Shown: positions 8,360-18,147 of the stretch, piece after piece | How positions within the stretch are numbered: the first letter of the stretch is position 1 | How the letters are laid out: each line of letters begins with the position of its first letter | Assembly (NCBI RefSeq): GCF_014168815.1 | Contig: NZ_AP021972.1 | Span: 4,898,001-4,962,000, forward strand | DNA length: 64,000 nt | Direction: 5' to 3' | From: Klebsiella sp. WP3-W18-ESBL-02 | GTDB lineage: Bacteria; Pseudomonadota; Gammaproteobacteria; Enterobacterales; Enterobacteriaceae | Notes under the pieces: generated by a model | Told to the model about the DNA's origin: nothing | What the model saw: only the letters and a program-made list of their open reading frames with translations | Databases searched by the model: none | Position numbers and translations under genes: made by a program

Positions 8360-9745
8360 TTATTTCTGCAATTTTTGCACGTCAACGCCCTTGCCCATAC
8401 CAAAAACCTTATAAACCACGGTAACGATGGCCAAAAACAGCGCGCCCACAAACAGCGACATACGGGTATCGTCATTGAAGCCCATGCCGATCAGCACGCA
8501 AATCAGGAACGCCATGGTCAAATAGTTGGCCCACGGGAACATAATCGAGCGGAACGGGTGGCTGGCAATCGCCGCCTTGTGCGCACGACGGAAGCGCAGC
8601 TGGCTAATCAGAATCACAAACCACGGCACCATCCCCGGCAGCACGCTGGCGCTATACACGTACACGAAGACGCGCTGCGGATTCGGAATGACGTAGTTCA
8701 GACAGGAGCCAATCAGCAGAACCACAATGGATACGCTCACCCCGGCCGCCGGTACGCCGCTTTTGCTGACTTTCGCCATCGCCGCCGGCAGCTGACGGTT
8801 TTTCGCCAGCGCATAGAGCATACGCCCGCAGCTGTACATCCCGCTGTTACAGCCGGACAGCGCGGCCGTCAGCACCACAAAGTTGATGATACCGGCCGCA
8901 GCGGTGATACCAATTTTGGCAAAGGTCAGCACGAACGGGCTGCCGTTAGTGCCAATTTCATTCCATGGGAAGATGGTAACGATAACGAAAATCGCACCCA
9001 CGTAAAAAATCAGGATACGCCACAGCACTTTGCCAACCGCACTGCGCAGCGTCACCTGCGGGTTCTTCGCTTCACCGGCGGTCATGCCGATAAGCTCCAC
9101 GCCCTGGTATGACGCCACCACGATGCACAGCGCCGTCAGGAAGCCCTTCCAGCCGCCCGCAAAGAAGCCTCCGTGTTCGGTCAGGTTGCTGAAACCAATT
9201 GAGTGGCCGCCGTTGCCGAAGCCAAAGAAAATGACGCCGAGGCCAATCACGATCATGACGATGATGGTGGTCACCTTGATCATCGCGAACCAGAACTCGA
9301 TTTCACCGTACAGGCGCACCGCGGCCAGGTTCGCCAGCGCCACCAGCCCCACGGCAATGAGCGCCGGGATCCACTGCGCCATTTCCGGGAACCAGAACTG
9401 GACGTACACCCCAATGGCGGTAATTTCCGAGATCCCCACCGCCATCCACATAAACCAGTATGACCAGGCGGTAAGATAACCAAAGAACGGGCTCATATAA
9501 CGGTGCGCATAAACGGCGAACGAGCCGGTTACCGGCTCAATGAACAGCATTTCGCCCATCGACCGCATAATGAAGAAGACAAAAACCCCCGCCAGAATAT
9601 AGGCCAGCAGCACCGACGGTCCGGCCCACTTCAGGGTGCTTGCCGAGCCCATAAACAGGCCCACGCCGATGGTGCCGCCAAGGGCAATCAATTCGATATG
9701 ACGGGCTTCCAGACCGCGCTGGAGCTCCGGTTTCTTCTCTGCCAT
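8360..9745 (-). CDS. yifK: Amino acid permease YifK (ThrP), APC family
   Basis: This 461-residue inner-membrane protein has about twelve hydrophobic segments. It carries the APC-family start signature GLEARHIELIALGGTIGVGL and a second conserved segment SYQGVELIGMTAGEAKNP. In E. coli and Salmonella YifK transports threonine and serine, is controlled by Lrp and is repressed by the sRNA GcvB (established there). It lies downstream of the ECA cluster and upstream of the tRNA operon, all in one direction. Confidence 0.93.
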   Translation of the reverse strand: MAEKKPELQRGLEARHIELIALGGTIGVGLFMGSASTLKWAGPSVLLAYILAGVFVFFIMRSMGEMLFIEPVTGSFAVYAHRYMSPFFGYLTAWSYWFMWMAVGISEITAIGVYVQFWFPEMAQWIPALIAVGLVALANLAAVRLYGEIEFWFAMIKVTTIIVMIVIGLGVIFFGFGNGGHSIGFSNLTEHGGFFAGGWKGFLTALCIVVASYQGVELIGMTAGEAKNPQVTLRSAVGKVLWRILIFYVGAIFVIVTIFPWNEIGTNGSPFVLTFAKIGITAAAGIINFVVLTAALSGCNSGMYSCGRMLYALAKNRQLPAAMAKVSKSGVPAAGVSVSIVVLLIGSCLNYVIPNPQRVFVYVYSASVLPGMVPWFVILISQLRFRRAHKAAIASHPFRSIMFPWANYLTMAFLICVLIGMGFNDDTRMSLFVGALFLAIVTVVYKVFGMGKGVDVQKLQK

Positions 9746-9919
9746 AAATCCTCTTGTGTTTGCATGTGTCCGGTCGATGCCGGTTTTATTTTTATAAAAA
9801 AAGATGTCTTTCGGATGCGGACGTATCAGTAAAAATACGGATACATCGTCAGGGCATGGGAATGGTTTAACAAATTCGATTAAATGGCAAATATAAATGA
9901 GGGATAAAGTATCGGGCTT

Positions 9920-9956
9920 GTGAATGTATTACGCAGAAAATACGCAATACATTCAC
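9920..9956. promoter_or_regulatory. Inverted repeat upstream of yifK
   Basis: A perfect 11-bp inverted repeat: GTGAATGTATT at 9920-9930 and AATACATTCAC at 9946-9956, with a 15-bp A/T-rich centre. It lies between the wecG stop and yifK, about 175 bp before the yifK start. It could be an operator or a hairpin in the wecG 3' end. There is no T run, so it is not a standard terminator. Confidence 0.5.
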
Positions 9957-9973
9957 GGTAACGCGCAGAAAAT

Positions 9974-10714
9974 TCAGAGATTATTGGTGTAATGCCAGCG
10001 TAAGTAGCGCAGCAGCCGCAGCTGACGCTTGATGCGGCTTGGCTGAGACAGCAGGCGGTACAGCCACTCCAGCCCCAGGTTCTGCCACACCTTCGGCGCA
10101 CGCTTCACGTGGCCGGTAAAAACGTCATAGGTGCCGCCAACGCCCATATAAAGCGCGTCCGGATGCACCTGACGGCAGTCGCGCATCAGAAGCTCCTGCT
10201 TAGGAGACCCCATTGCCACGGTCACGATCTTCGCCCCGCTGTCGCGAATACGCGCAAACAGCGCCTGGCGCTGGTCGGCGGTAAAGTAGCCGTCCTGCGT
10301 CCCGACCAAATTCACGTTCCACTGCTGTCGTAGTTTTTGCGCCGTTTCGGCCAGCACGTCCGGCTTGCCGCCGACTAAAAATACCGGCGTGCCTTCCGCT
10401 CCCGCGCGTGCCATCAGTGCTTCCCACAGGTCGGCGCCCGCCACGCGCGACACGTTGGCCTGCGCATATTTCTTGCGGATTGAACGCACCACGGAAATAC
10501 CGTCGGCATACTTAAACTCGGCGGCGTTAATCAGCGCCCGTACTTCAGGGTTATCTTCCAGCGTCAGGATCTTCTCGGCATTAATCGCCACCAGCGTTCC
10601 TTGCTTCAGGGTACCGCCCGCATACAGATAGTCCAGCGCGTGCTGCATATTGCGCCAGCCGATCAGGTTTATCCCACGCACGGCGTAGGTCGGTGCGGTC
10701 TGTGATTCAGCCAT
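9974..10714 (-). CDS. wecG: UDP-ManNAcA transferase of ECA lipid II synthesis
   Basis: WecG moves N-acetyl-mannosaminuronate from its UDP form onto undecaprenyl-PP-GlcNAc (lipid I), giving lipid II of enterobacterial common antigen. It belongs to the GT26 (WecG/TagA/CpsF) family; conserved blocks are NAAEFKYADGISVVRS, VFLVGGKP and VAMGSPKQE. I chose the ATG at 10714 (MAESQTAP). It gives 246 residues as in E. coli, sits 1 bp after the wzyE stop and has a GGAGAAG ribosome site; an upstream in-frame ATG at 10729 is less likely. It is the last gene of the ECA operon. Confidence 0.95.
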   Translation of the reverse strand: MAESQTAPTYAVRGINLIGWRNMQHALDYLYAGGTLKQGTLVAINAEKILTLEDNPEVRALINAAEFKYADGISVVRSIRKKYAQANVSRVAGADLWEALMARAGAEGTPVFLVGGKPDVLAETAQKLRQQWNVNLVGTQDGYFTADQRQALFARIRDSGAKIVTVAMGSPKQELLMRDCRQVHPDALYMGVGGTYDVFTGHVKRAPKVWQNLGLEWLYRLLSQPSRIKRQLRLLRYLRWHYTNNL

Positions 10715-10715
10715 C

Positions 10716-12065
10716 TTATGCTTCTCCAACGTGCGAAGGGCGTCTTAACCGCTGATGAATCAGCCCCGCGCGCTCAAACAACCAGTACAACAGTTTTGCC
10801 ACCAGCAAACAGAATCCAAAAATCACCATAAAGAAAACGACGCGAGAACCGAAGGCATCCAGGCCTTCACGCGCCAGCACAATCATGTTGAAGATCGCGC
10901 CGAAGCAAAAGCTGTGCAAAATAGCCGACTTATAGCGGTTGTTTTCCCGATTGCCGAGCATATAAAGCCAGTCGAACCACTTGATTATCAGCCCTACCGC
11001 CACGGCGCCCAGTGGGACAAACCACATGCCGCCCATCACCACCAGCGAACCAATCAGCGTGGGGGAAATCGCCAGCCCGGAGTGGTTGTTAAGAACCTCC
11101 CACGTAAAGTAGTTCGCCGTGTTCAGCACAATGCTCGGACGCGACGGCCACAGCCAGCTGGGAATGAACACATAGAAGTCGCGCACCATCGGTGCCAGCC
11201 CCTGAAAATCGATTTTGTCGTAGTTTTGCAGCAGCAGTGCCAGGTTTTCCCACGGCGAGAAGGTATCGCGCGTCAGGTAGAGGAAGGTATAAAACGCTTC
11301 ATCGCCGCTCACGTTCATACCGTAGCGCTTCAGCGCCAGCCAGAACATGCCGACAATACCCATTACCCCGGCCGCCGCCAGCATCCACAGTGAAATCCAG
11401 CCGCGAATGATGCCGATAAACAGGAAGATGGCAAAAGCGATAATAATATTTGCCCGCGTACCACCGACAATGGCGTAGGTCAGCAGCCCGAAGGCGACGG
11501 TAGCAATCAGGAAGCCAATCCACCGCTTCCAGCTGGGCTTGAGGAAATAGACCACCAGCATCGCCGGAATAAAGAAGTAAAAGAAACGTTTAAGCGCGAC
11601 GCCGGACACCTCGCTGGAAAAAATCTGGCTGTACGAATGCAGCTTAAACAGCAGGAAGCCGTTATGCAGGAAGAAAGTGCCGACGGTGAACAGCGCGATC
11701 CCCATCAGCAGCACCCAGGTAATATGCGTCTCAACGCGGTTCATCGTGAACAGCGGGCGACGCGGCACCTGTGAATGGGCAGAGCGCAGCCGGGTTTTGT
11801 AGGTGACGTAATACACCGCGTAGAAACACACGGAGATCAGCAGCGTTTGCAACAGCACATCGGGTGGTGAAACGCCCACGCCGAAACGGAACACCAGCGT
11901 ACAGGTCAGCGGGAAGCCGAAGAAAAAGGTCAGCAGGAACAACAACGAAAAAAAGACGTTGAAGTTAAAGCGCACGCGGCGGAACTCAAACCAGGTCAAC
12001 GTGCCGATAAACAGCGTCGACAGCAGCCAGACGACAAACAGCCCGGTAAACTGCATTTCGCTCAT
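10716..12065 (-). CDS. wzyE: ECA polymerase WzyE
   Basis: WzyE links ECA trisaccharide repeats into chains on the outer face of the inner membrane. It is a very hydrophobic multi-pass protein of about 449 residues, beginning MSEMQFTGLFVVWLLSTLF. It contains the conserved IVGGTRANIIIAFAIFLFIG segment. The start at 12065 overlaps the wecF stop by 4 bp and matches the E. coli N-terminus; an in-frame ATG at 12104 would add 13 Gly-rich residues. Confidence 0.94.
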   Translation of the reverse strand: MSEMQFTGLFVVWLLSTLFIGTLTWFEFRRVRFNFNVFFSLLFLLTFFFGFPLTCTLVFRFGVGVSPPDVLLQTLLISVCFYAVYYVTYKTRLRSAHSQVPRRPLFTMNRVETHITWVLLMGIALFTVGTFFLHNGFLLFKLHSYSQIFSSEVSGVALKRFFYFFIPAMLVVYFLKPSWKRWIGFLIATVAFGLLTYAIVGGTRANIIIAFAIFLFIGIIRGWISLWMLAAAGVMGIVGMFWLALKRYGMNVSGDEAFYTFLYLTRDTFSPWENLALLLQNYDKIDFQGLAPMVRDFYVFIPSWLWPSRPSIVLNTANYFTWEVLNNHSGLAISPTLIGSLVVMGGMWFVPLGAVAVGLIIKWFDWLYMLGNRENNRYKSAILHSFCFGAIFNMIVLAREGLDAFGSRVVFFMVIFGFCLLVAKLLYWLFERAGLIHQRLRRPSHVGEA

Positions 12066-13141
12066 ACCGCTTCCCCCGCCGCCAGTTGCAGCGCCCGATG
12101 CCACGGCGCCAGATAATTCGGTTTGAAAAAGGCAATCGCATTTTTATCCACCAGCGACAGCTGACGCTGGGCTTCGCGCACCACCGGTACGGTCAGCGCG
12201 TCGTCGGTAAACAGCACCGGGATATTTTGCTCGGCCATATCCAGCCAGAACGGATTCTGCCGGTTCAGCACGCAGGGGATCCCCGCCTGAATCAGCAGAC
12301 ACAGCGTGCCGATGCCCTGCTGGCGCGCAAAAATAAAATAGCCCAGATCGCAGCGGCGTAACAGCGCAAGGTAGGCATCAAATTCCAGCTTTTCGCGCAG
12401 AATCTGTACATTTTCCTGACTAAACAATGCCTGAGCGGCGCTGTCTACTTCAGCAATATAGACGTCGTTATTCGCCGGGTAGCCCATCGGCACAATGACG
12501 TTAACCGTATCGCCAAACTGCTGATGCACGGCCTTCAGGGCGGCAATGTGTTCATTGCTGCGATCGCCAGAGTTGCCCACCAGAATGGTCAGCTTACCTT
12601 CTCGCGACGTAGGATCGGCCAGCGCATTGAGCGTCGGGTCCATACGCGTCGGGAAATAGAGCCGTTCACCGGGCACCTGCGGATGCATATTGCCGAAATA
12701 GCTCAGATCGCCGCAGGTAGCAAACACGCGCCCTACGCGCCCTTGCGCCATGCGCCGCAGCGGATAAAACAGGCGGAACTTCAGGCCGCGGGAGACTTCA
12801 TAAAGATCGGCCCCCCAGATATGCCAGCTCACCTGCGACGGCTTCAGGCCCCCGCTCAACAGCGCCAGCCAGATGCCAGTATTAAACTGCCCGTGGAAGA
12901 AAAACCGCTGCTGGCGATTGGCTTTCGCCTTCGTCACCACGGCTTTCGCCAGCGCCGATTTATCGGCGTAGCGTTCAATCATCAGCGAAGGAAATGCGGC
13001 CGCCAGGCCGTCGTCCTTGCTCACCACCATAAACTGACGGGCGTGCGCGGGCTCTGCGGCCAGCTCATCGGCAAAAAACCGCAGCACCGTCTGGTTGTGA
13101 TGAGGGATATCCGATCCCAGGACATGTATCAGTTCGGTCAT
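12062..13141 (-). CDS. wecF: Fuc4NAc transferase WecF (ECA lipid III synthesis)
   Basis: WecF adds 4-acetamido-4,6-dideoxy-galactose from its TDP form to lipid II, completing the ECA trisaccharide (GT56 family). The 359-residue protein begins MTELIHVLGSDIPHHNQTVL and has the family block SWHIWGADLYE. It overlaps wzxE upstream and wzyE downstream by 4 bp each, a sign of coupled translation. Confidence 0.95.
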   Translation of the reverse strand: MTELIHVLGSDIPHHNQTVLRFFADELAAEPAHARQFMVVSKDDGLAAAFPSLMIERYADKSALAKAVVTKAKANRQQRFFFHGQFNTGIWLALLSGGLKPSQVSWHIWGADLYEVSRGLKFRLFYPLRRMAQGRVGRVFATCGDLSYFGNMHPQVPGERLYFPTRMDPTLNALADPTSREGKLTILVGNSGDRSNEHIAALKAVHQQFGDTVNVIVPMGYPANNDVYIAEVDSAAQALFSQENVQILREKLEFDAYLALLRRCDLGYFIFARQQGIGTLCLLIQAGIPCVLNRQNPFWLDMAEQNIPVLFTDDALTVPVVREAQRQLSLVDKNAIAFFKPNYLAPWHRALQLAAGEAV

Positions 13142-14388
13142 TGCCGTTTACGCCAAATTAAAAATACGCTGCAACACAGCGTGAAATAAACAATATAGGT
13201 CGCCATGTAAGCCTGTGCCGCCCCCAGCGCGCCGTGTACCGGAATCAACCACTGGGAAAACGCCGTCAGCAGCGCAAATTGGCTCAGCTCGGCCAGAATG
13301 TAGAAACGCAGCGATGCCTTCGCGATGACTAAATAACCAAAAACGTAAGCGCCTACTTTCAATACATCGCCCACCAGCTGCCACGCGAACAGGTCACGCA
13401 TGGCAACAAACTTCGACGAGAACAGCAGCCAGATGGCAAAATCACGCAGCAGCCAGACGGTCAGGCTCGCGGCAGCCACGGCGGGCAGGACAAATTTCAG
13501 CGATCGGCCGATTTCCCGCGAGATTTCTGCTTTGGCCGTCAGGCGCGACAGCGTCGGCAGCAGATAAACGCTGAATGAGGCGGTAATAAACTGCAAATAG
13601 GCATCTGAGATACTGCTGACGCCCTGCCAGATACCGACTTCATCCCAGCTGTAGTGCGCTGCCATCAGGTTTCGCATCATCACGTAGGCCACCGGCATGG
13701 TGACCGACGTCATCAGCGCCATCAGGGTAAACTTACCCAACTGACTGGCCAGCGCGGTGTCCCACTGTGGCTTAAGATAGCCCCACGGGATGGCACGGCG
13801 TCGGGTCAGCATGATCGCCGCCGGAATGACAATCAGCGCCGGCACCAGCGCCAGCCCCAACAGCGCGCCCTGATAGCCGCCAAGCCGATAGCAGGCATAG
13901 TACGCCACCACGCCAATCAGGCTGCCGGCAATCAGCGACAGCGCATTACCGGCCGCATCGCGAAAGCCTTTCATCAGCGCCAGCAGCAGGTTCGCCCAGG
14001 CGATCCCCATCTGCACCAGCGCCACCAGACGCACCAGCCCCTGATAGTCCGCATGGCCGAAAAGGCCGCGGCTTATCGGCGCGGCCGCCAGCAGAAAAAT
14101 CACGGCCAGCAGCGTGGAGAAAGCCAGCACCATCGCCGAGGAGGTACCCACGACCTGACGCAAACGCGTCGGCTCGTCGTGATGCTGGGCGACCAGTTTC
14201 GTCACCCCGTTGAAAATACCCGCTCCGGCGAGCACGCCAAGCACGGTCACCAATTGGCGGAAGTTACCCGCCTGACCCACGCCCGAAGGGCCAAACGATA
14301 CCGCCAGCAGCTTGACTACCAGCAGGCCAACGCCAATTTTGACCAGCGTGGACGCGGCGGTCCACATCGAAGCTTTTGCCAACGACAT
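13138..14388 (-). CDS. wzxE: Lipid III flippase WzxE
   Basis: WzxE moves the lipid-linked ECA trisaccharide across the inner membrane. It is a 416-residue MATE/Wzx-type protein with about twelve membrane segments, starting MSLAKASMWTAASTLVKIG. The stop overlaps wecF by 4 bp, and the start lies one base past the wecE stop. Confidence 0.94.
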   Translation of the reverse strand: MSLAKASMWTAASTLVKIGVGLLVVKLLAVSFGPSGVGQAGNFRQLVTVLGVLAGAGIFNGVTKLVAQHHDEPTRLRQVVGTSSAMVLAFSTLLAVIFLLAAAPISRGLFGHADYQGLVRLVALVQMGIAWANLLLALMKGFRDAAGNALSLIAGSLIGVVAYYACYRLGGYQGALLGLALVPALIVIPAAIMLTRRRAIPWGYLKPQWDTALASQLGKFTLMALMTSVTMPVAYVMMRNLMAAHYSWDEVGIWQGVSSISDAYLQFITASFSVYLLPTLSRLTAKAEISREIGRSLKFVLPAVAAASLTVWLLRDFAIWLLFSSKFVAMRDLFAWQLVGDVLKVGAYVFGYLVIAKASLRFYILAELSQFALLTAFSQWLIPVHGALGAAQAYMATYIVYFTLCCSVFLIWRKRQ

Positions 14389-14389
14389 A

Positions 14390-15520
14390 TCAGGCGAAAT
14401 AGCTCAGTAGCGTATTGATAACCGTGCGCTGATCGACCGGCGACAGGTTGTAGAACAGCGGTAAGCGTAGTAACCGCTCACTTTCTTTCGTGGTGTAGCG
14501 ATCTTCGCCGTGGAACTCACCGAATTTCTCGCCCGCCGGGCAGGAGTGCAGCGGAATGTAGTGGAACACTGCCAGAATCTCCGCCTCCTTCAGCCAGTTA
14601 ATCAGCGCACCGCGATCTTCAACATCGCGCAGCTTGATGTAAAACATGTGCGCGTTATGGCCACACTCCTGCGGCACAACCGGCAGGTCAATACGCCCGG
14701 CGTGTGCCAGCGGCAGCAGCGCGTCGTAGTAGCGCTGCCAAAGGGAGAGACGCTGTTTGTTGATACGGTCTGCGGCTTCCAGCTGCGCCCACAGATAGGC
14801 GGCCTGCAAGTCAGACATCAGATAGCTGGAACCGATATCGCGCCAGGTGTATTTGTCCACCAGCCCACGGAAAAACTGGCTACGGTTAGTGCCCTTCTCA
14901 CGAATGATTTCCGCCCGTTCAACCAGTGCGCGATCGTTAATCAGCGTCGCGCCGCCTTCACCGCCCGCGGTGTAGTTTTTGGTTTCGTGGAAGCTAAAGC
15001 AGCCAATATGGCCAATGGAACCCAGCGCGCGACCTTTGTAGGTCGACATCACGCCCTGCGCGGCATCTTCAACGACGAACAGATTGTACTTCTTCGCCAG
15101 CGCCATGATGGTGTCCATTTCACAGGCCACGCCCGCGTAGTGCACCGGCACAATGGCGCGCGTTTTGTCGGTGATCGCCGCTTCAATCAGCGTCTCATCG
15201 ATGTTCATCGTCTCTTTATGCACATCCACGAACACAATCTTCGCCCCGCGCAGCACGAAGGCGTTGGCGGTAGAGACGAAGGTGTAGCTCGGCATAATCA
15301 CTTCATCGCCCGGTTGGATATCCAGCAGGATTGCTGCCATCTCCAGCGACGCAGTGCAGGACGGCGTCAGCAGGACTTTGGCGCTACCGAAGCGCTGCTC
15401 CATCCACTGCTGGCAGCGGCGGGTAAAGCCGCCATCGCCGCACAGTTTGCCGCTGCCCATCGCGGATTGCATGTAATCGAGTTCAGTACCCACAACCGGT
15501 GGGGCGTTAAATGGAATCAT
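14390..15520 (-). CDS. wecE: dTDP-4-keto-6-deoxyglucose transaminase WecE
   Basis: WecE is a PLP-dependent aminotransferase that makes dTDP-Fuc4N for ECA. The 376 residues follow the DegT/DnrJ/EryC1 fold. The PLP lysine is expected in SFHETKNYTAGGEGG, and VVEDAAQGV precedes it in the usual place. It lies 4 bp downstream of wecD. Confidence 0.96.
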   Translation of the reverse strand: MIPFNAPPVVGTELDYMQSAMGSGKLCGDGGFTRRCQQWMEQRFGSAKVLLTPSCTASLEMAAILLDIQPGDEVIMPSYTFVSTANAFVLRGAKIVFVDVHKETMNIDETLIEAAITDKTRAIVPVHYAGVACEMDTIMALAKKYNLFVVEDAAQGVMSTYKGRALGSIGHIGCFSFHETKNYTAGGEGGATLINDRALVERAEIIREKGTNRSQFFRGLVDKYTWRDIGSSYLMSDLQAAYLWAQLEAADRINKQRLSLWQRYYDALLPLAHAGRIDLPVVPQECGHNAHMFYIKLRDVEDRGALINWLKEAEILAVFHYIPLHSCPAGEKFGEFHGEDRYTTKESERLLRLPLFYNLSPVDQRTVINTLLSYFA

Positions 15521-15524
15521 GGTG

Positions 15525-16199
15525 TCACCTGTATAGCCAGTACGCGGTGCTAACCACGTTAGCGCCGCTGTGAATATAGCGTTGAAGTGCTGCGGTATTG
15601 CCGGCCTGCGTGGCCACCCGAAGCGTCGTCAGGCCGCGAGTATACGCCCAGCGTATTGCGGCCTGCATCAATTCTGCGCCCGCGCCGCGCCCGGCCAGCA
15701 GGCCGATTCTCGCGTCGCAGGCGTTTAATTCTCGTAGGGAAACGAAGGCGCAGATAGCACCCTGTTCATCGCGAAACACCAGACACTGATTATCAAAGGT
15801 GCCTTTGACCGCATTTTCTATCCACTGCGCGTAGAAACGGCCGCTGGCGTCGGCGGCGTACCACGGCGCACGAAAGCGGCTTAACGCAAACGCCTGTGCC
15901 GCCAGCGCCCGTAATTCCGGGATATCCGACTCGCTGGCCACCTGCGCCTGCGGGCAGGTCACCGGCGTGACGGGCAGCGCCAAATCGACTTCACCTTCCA
16001 CCAGTTGAAAGCCCAGTGCCTGCAGCGCATCCAGCTGCGCCACCTGGTGCGCGGCAATTTTGGCCTGCACGCGCGACCAGCCCGCCAGCCGTTCGGCAGT
16101 CAGCGACGGCGCGTCATCGGCAAAGCGGACAATGGCGCTGTTGACGCCGAAAAACTGATTTTCCCACACAAGGGGGTCAATATTGGCGCGGACGGGCAC
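15525..16199 (-). CDS. wecD: dTDP-Fuc4N acetyltransferase WecD
   Basis: WecD acetylates dTDP-4-amino-4,6-dideoxygalactose with acetyl-CoA to give dTDP-Fuc4NAc. It has a GNAT fold, with the acetyl-CoA-binding loop in LLAGRGAGAELMQAAI. I chose a GTG start at 16199 (read as MPVRANIDPL), which gives 224 residues like E. coli. The frame also contains an upstream ATG at 16226, but that start has no counterpart. The gene overlaps the end of rffH by 23 bp. Confidence 0.93.
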   Translation of the reverse strand: MPVRANIDPLVWENQFFGVNSAIVRFADDAPSLTAERLAGWSRVQAKIAAHQVAQLDALQALGFQLVEGEVDLALPVTPVTCPQAQVASESDIPELRALAAQAFALSRFRAPWYAADASGRFYAQWIENAVKGTFDNQCLVFRDEQGAICAFVSLRELNACDARIGLLAGRGAGAELMQAAIRWAYTRGLTTLRVATQAGNTAALQRYIHSGANVVSTAYWLYR

Positions 16200-17058
16200 G
16201 GAGCAGCTCCAGCAGGTATTGGCCATAACCGGTTTTCGCCAGCCCGGCGGCGGCGCGTTTTACGCCTTCATCGTCGAGCCAGCCGTTGCGCCAGGCGATC
16301 TCTTCCAGGCAGGCAATTTTAAAACCCTGCCGCTTTTCGACCGTCTGTACGAACATACTCGCTTCAATCAGGCTGTCGTGCGTGCCGGTATCCAGCCAGG
16401 CAAAACCACGGCCCAGCAGTTCCACGGTCAGCTTGCCGTCATCCAGATACATCTGGTTAATCGAGGTGATCTCGAGTTCACCGCGCTCAGAAGGCTTCAC
16501 GCGTTTGGCGTACTCCACCACGTTGCTATCGTAGAAATAGAGCCCGGTCACCGCCCAGTTTGATTTCGGCTGCTTCGGTTTCTCTTCCAGCGACAGTGCC
16601 TGAAAGTTATCGTCAAACTCCACCACGCCAAAACGTTCCGGGTCCATGACCTGGTAGCCAAACACCGTCGCGCCTTCGCTGCGCGCTGCCACGTTACGCA
16701 GCTTCGGACTGAAGCCCTGGCCGAAAAAGATATTATCGCCAAGCACCAGGCAAGACGGCTCGCCGTTCAGGAAGGTTTCGCCAATGATAAACGCCTGCGC
16801 CAGACCGTCGGGGCTTGGTTGTTCAGCATACTGTAACGAAATGCCAAACTCGCTCCCGTCGCCCAGCAGGCGCTGGAAGTAGCTCTTATCTTCCGGCGTG
16901 GTGATGATCAGAATCTCACGAATACCCGCCAGCATCAGCACCGACAGCGGGTAGTAAATCATGGGCTTATCGTAAATCGGCAGCAGCTGTTTCGACACGC
17001 CGCGGGTGATCGGATGCAGGCGCGTGCCTGAGCCGCCGGCAAGAATAATGCCTTTCAT
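16177..17058 (-). CDS. rffH: Glucose-1-phosphate thymidylyltransferase RffH
   Basis: RffH makes dTDP-glucose from glucose-1-phosphate and dTTP, the first step of the Fuc4NAc branch of ECA synthesis. The 293-residue protein opens with the nucleotidyltransferase signature GIILAGGSGTRLHPIT and has SCLVLGDNIF with the metal-binding Asp. Its 3' end overlaps the GTG start of wecD. A GGAGGACAAGC ribosome site precedes the ATG. A paralogue (rfbA/rmlA) is expected elsewhere, but the position inside the wec cluster assigns this one to ECA. Confidence 0.96.
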   Translation of the reverse strand: MKGIILAGGSGTRLHPITRGVSKQLLPIYDKPMIYYPLSVLMLAGIREILIITTPEDKSYFQRLLGDGSEFGISLQYAEQPSPDGLAQAFIIGETFLNGEPSCLVLGDNIFFGQGFSPKLRNVAARSEGATVFGYQVMDPERFGVVEFDDNFQALSLEEKPKQPKSNWAVTGLYFYDSNVVEYAKRVKPSERGELEITSINQMYLDDGKLTVELLGRGFAWLDTGTHDSLIEASMFVQTVEKRQGFKIACLEEIAWRNGWLDDEGVKRAAAGLAKTGYGQYLLELLRARPRQY

Positions 17059-17079
17059 TGCTTGTCCTCCTTGGGGAGA

Positions 17080-18147
17080 TTAGCCCTTCAGACCTAAACG
17101 CTCGCCCTGGTAGCTGCCGTCCAGTACCTGCTGCCACCAGCTTTCATTAGCGAGATACCACTGCACCGTTTTACGCATGCCGCTTTCAAACGTCTCTTCC
17201 GGCATCCAGCCCAGTTCGCGGGCGATTTTCGCCGCATCGATGGCGTAGCGTAAATCGTGGCCGGGACGATCGGCGACAAAGGTAATCAGGTCATGGTAAT
17301 GCGCAATACCCTGCGGCTTGTTCGGCACCAGCTCTTCCAGCAGCGTGCAGATGGTCTCGACCACCTCAATATTTTTACGCTCGTTGTGACCGCCGATATT
17401 GTAGGTTTCACCGATGCCGCCTTCGGTGGCGACAAGGTAAAGCGCGCGCGCGTGATCGTCGACGTACAGCCAGTCGCGAATCTGCTGTCCGTTGCCGTAC
17501 ACCGGCAGCGGCTTGCCGGCCAGCGCATTAAGAATCGTCAGCGGGATCAGTTTTTCCGGGAAGTGATACGGGCCGTAGTTATTTGAGCAGTTGGTAATCA
17601 GCGTCGGCAGGCCGTAGGTACGCAGCCAGGCGCGCACCAGATGGTCACTGCTGGCTTTTGATGCGGAGTAAGGGCTGCTAGGCGCATACGGCGTGGTTTC
17701 GGTAAAGAAATCATCCGTTGAATGCAGATCGCCATACACTTCATCGGTGGAAATATGGTGGAAACGGAACGCCGACTTGCCCGCGTCATCCAACGTCGAC
17801 CACCAGCCACGTGCGGCTTCCAGCAGCGTGTAGGTGCCGACAATATTGGTTTCAATAAACGCCGCCGGGCCATCGATAGACCGATCGACGTGGCTCTCCG
17901 CCGCCAGGTGCATCACGACGTCCGGGCGGTAGTGCGCAAAAATACGGTCCAGCGCCGGGCGATCGCAGATATCAACCTGTTCAAAGGCAAAGCGCGCATC
18001 CTGCGCCACCGGTGCCAACGAGGCCAGATTGCCAGCATAGGTGAGCTTATCCACCACCACCACGCTGTCCGACGTCTGGCTAATGATATGGCGAACGACT
18101 GCGGAGCCAATAAAGCCCGCGCCGCCGGTAACCAGAATCCGTTTCAA
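17080..18147 (-). CDS. rffG: dTDP-glucose 4,6-dehydratase RffG
   Basis: RffG converts dTDP-glucose to dTDP-4-keto-6-deoxyglucose with bound NAD. It is an extended short-chain dehydrogenase of 355 residues with the Rossmann motif GGAGFIGS at residues 8-15. The active-site YSASK and the dehydratase STDEVYG are present. It overlaps wecC by 4 bp. Confidence 0.96.
   Translation of the reverse strand: MKRILVTGGAGFIGSAVVRHIISQTSDSVVVVDKLTYAGNLASLAPVAQDARFAFEQVDICDRPALDRIFAHYRPDVVMHLAAESHVDRSIDGPAAFIETNIVGTYTLLEAARGWWSTLDDAGKSAFRFHHISTDEVYGDLHSTDDFFTETTPYAPSSPYSASKASSDHLVRAWLRTYGLPTLITNCSNNYGPYHFPEKLIPLTILNALAGKPLPVYGNGQQIRDWLYVDDHARALYLVATEGGIGETYNIGGHNERKNIEVVETICTLLEELVPNKPQGIAHYHDLITFVADRPGHDLRYAIDAAKIARELGWMPEETFESGMRKTVQWYLANESWWQQVLDGSYQGERLGLKG

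Noticed and set aside
8333..9112. 259-codon frame on the plus strand
   Set aside because: Antisense to yifK; composition rich in His, Gln and Arg as expected of a shadow.
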